Assembly: GCA_021788565.1 (NCBI GenBank)
Contig: JAJYKO010000374.1
Coordinates: 1-6,097 of the forward strand
Length of the DNA: 6,097 nt
Direction: 5' to 3'
Source: Chloroflexota bacterium
GTDB lineage: Bacteria; Chloroflexota; UBA6077
The notes beneath the pieces are model-generated. The model searched no databases. It saw only the letters and a program-made list of their open reading frames with translations, and was not told the DNA's origin. Below, one piece after another: positions 5,496 to 6,097 of this stretch. Both the position numbers and the translations under genes were made by a program. How positions within the stretch are numbered: position 1 is the first letter of the stretch; every line of letters starts with the position of its first letter.

Positions 5496-5577
5496 TGTAG
5501 GGGCGGGCCTCTGTGCCCGCCCGCTGCGCGCCGGCAGGGCGTGATGCGAGCGAGTGCAGCATCACGCGGCCCCTACA
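5496..5577. repeat. Palindromic repeat of the TGTAGGGG family, copy 2
   Basis: Perfect 9-bp terminal inverted repeats, TGTAGGGGC (5496-5504) and GCCCCTACA (5569-5577), enclose two hairpins: GGGCGGGC/GCCCGCCC (5501-5508 with 5515-5522) and GCGTGATGC/GCATCACGC (5539-5547 with 5559-5567). It shares ACATGTAGGGGCG at its left edge and the CCCTACA right end with the copy at 4392, but the interior differs. This is the form of a small non-autonomous palindromic element. No target duplication is evident. Confidence 0.78.
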
Positions 5578-5659
5578 AGATCTCCGTGTCACGGTACTAA
5601 AGTAACGCCAGGGTGGAATCTACATGGCTTCCCACCCGAAGTAATTCGGCCTGCCGGTA

Positions 5660-5680
5660 ACCGTCATTCCGCTGAAAGAG
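5660..5680. repeat. Truncated CGTCATTCC-type hairpin repeat
   Basis: CCGTCATTCCGCTGAAAG begins like the left arm of the repeat pair at 5695 but loses the similarity at once and has no matching right arm. It is probably a decayed or truncated copy. Confidence 0.45.
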
Positions 5681-5694
5681 GGAGTGCCACTCCT

Positions 5695-5766
5695 CGTCAT
5701 CCCCGCGAAGGCGGGGATCCAGGCTAGTCGCTGGTGCCATGGATGCCCGCTTCCGCGGGCATGACG
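5695..5766. repeat. Inverted pair of CGTCATCCCCGCGAAGGCGGGG repeats, pair 1
   Basis: CGTCATCCCCGCGAAGGCGG (from 5695, continuing as GGATCCA) faces its inverted partner, TGGATGCCCGCTTCCGCGGG, which ends with CATGACG by 5766. Each arm is itself a small hairpin and the two arms pair with each other. This is a very widespread intergenic repeat style in bacteria. Confidence 0.85.
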
Positions 5767-5822
5767 GGTTGAGGGAGGCTATCCCGCTTTCATTTCACGG
5801 CTGGTGCCCCACAGGGGCATGG

Positions 5823-5893
5823 GCAATTCCCGCGCAGGCGGGAATCCACGCTTCGTGTGTGGGCGATGGATCCCCGCTTCCGCGGGGATGACG
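5823..5893. repeat. Inverted pair of CGTCATTCCCGCG-type repeats, pair 2
   Basis: The left arm, ATTCCCGCGCAGGCGGGAAT (from 5826), has lost its usual CGTC start. The right arm, TGGATCCCCGCTTCCGCGGG, ends GATGACG at 5893. The pair has the same architecture as pair 1, about 60 bp away. The left arm carries TTCCC/GGGAA where the right has TCCCC/GGGGA: the change is compensated within each arm hairpin but mispairs between arms. Confidence 0.82.
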
Positions 5894-5983
5894 ATGGGTT
5901 CCACCTTGACCTTACTTTAGGTTTGGTGGGCGCCGTGACGTCACTCCTAATCTCACATTCAGGTGAGCCGGCGCTTTGGTCAG

Positions 5984-6097
5984 GGGAGGGCGAGCCTCCT
6001 GGCGAGCCGCCACGTCGCGCAGGTCTGTCGTTCCCATAACCGCGCGCAGCACGTGGGGGACTTATTTGTTTGCCATCAGATGGCGGCTCGGCTGGAG
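5984..6097 (+). repeat. RAYT-associated palindromic repeat, diverged copy C (cut by window end)
   Basis: It opens with GGGAGGGCGAGCCTCCTG and continues GCGAGCCGCCACGTCGCGCA, matching the left arm of copies A and B closely. Near the window end ATGGCGGCTCGGCTGGAG resembles the right arm (GGCGGCTCGGGCGGA). The interior, about 6022-6075, has little resemblance to A or B and looks shorter. It has a single 18-bp-type unit and the same orientation as A and B. The right end is outside the window. Confidence 0.75.

Larger units (their letters stand above)
5597..5920. repeat. Possible 324-bp MITE-like element with terminal inverted repeats
   Basis: The left end, 5597-5618 (CTAAAGTAA...GGTGGAA), and the reverse complement of the right end, 5899-5920, agree at 19 of 22 positions. 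Between them lie two hairpin repeat pairs, a truncated half and a small stem (TGCCCC-ACA-GGGGCA, 5805-5819), with no gene. Clear flanking duplications are not seen. It could be a non-autonomous transposon, or an old one that has collected other repeats. Confidence 0.5.

Noticed and set aside
5935..5944. GTGACGTCAC perfect palindrome as a regulator site
   Set aside because: It is a single 10-bp palindrome with no nearby promoter or gene, expected by chance in this amount of GC-rich DNA.
5857..6039. A 60-codon plus-strand frame (MWAMDPRFRGDDDG...)
   Set aside because: The beginning is the usual translation of the CGTCATCCC-type repeat and the end is that of repeat copy C.

Overview
The window is a G+C-rich bacterial stretch. 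It holds the 3' end of a short-chain dehydrogenase gene, a small REP-type transposase unit, and a TetR-controlled ABC efflux operon, followed by about 0.85 kb of non-coding DNA packed with palindromic repeats. The source is probably an environmental bacterium. Several repeat styles here (TGTAGGGG...CCCCTACA palindromes, CGTCATCCCCGCGAAGGCGGGG hairpin pairs, CCCTCTCCC-AGA-GGGAGAGGG stems, GGGAGGGCGAGGCTCC arms) recur in repeat-rich Chloroflexota, Verrucomicrobiota and relatives. The efflux adaptor lacks the coiled-coil hairpin that reaches TolC-like proteins, which fits a cell without a classical outer membrane such as a Chloroflexota member. This placement is tentative.

Layout: (1) 1-585, +, an SDR oxidoreductase cut off at its N terminus. 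(2) 589-1654, a mobile-DNA island: a G-rich tract, a 145-bp palindromic repeat (copy A), a 47-bp tandem repeat grown from its right edge, a minus-strand REP-associated tyrosine transposase (RAYT) with intact HIH and Tyr motifs and its own TATAAT promoter, and a second repeat copy (B) about 96% identical to A in the same orientation. (3) 5226-1720, -, TetR regulator, MacB-type permease, ABC ATPase and short membrane-fusion adaptor, tightly packed in that order. A 19-bp perfect palindromic operator and a good sigma70-like promoter lie before tetR. (4) 5310-6097, no credible gene, but a TGTAGGGG palindrome, a possible 324-bp element with terminal inverted repeats that carries two hairpin pairs, and at the window edge a third, diverged copy (C) of the RAYT-associated repeat.

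How the parts work together: TetR probably represses its own transcription and that of the efflux genes until a ligand binds. The permease and ATPase would form the pump, and the adaptor would sit at the extracytoplasmic face. The RAYT probably acts on the A/B/C repeat family, and two members flank it directly. The most interesting item is this RAYT-repeat unit, whose repeats show two distinct kinds of local tandem growth.
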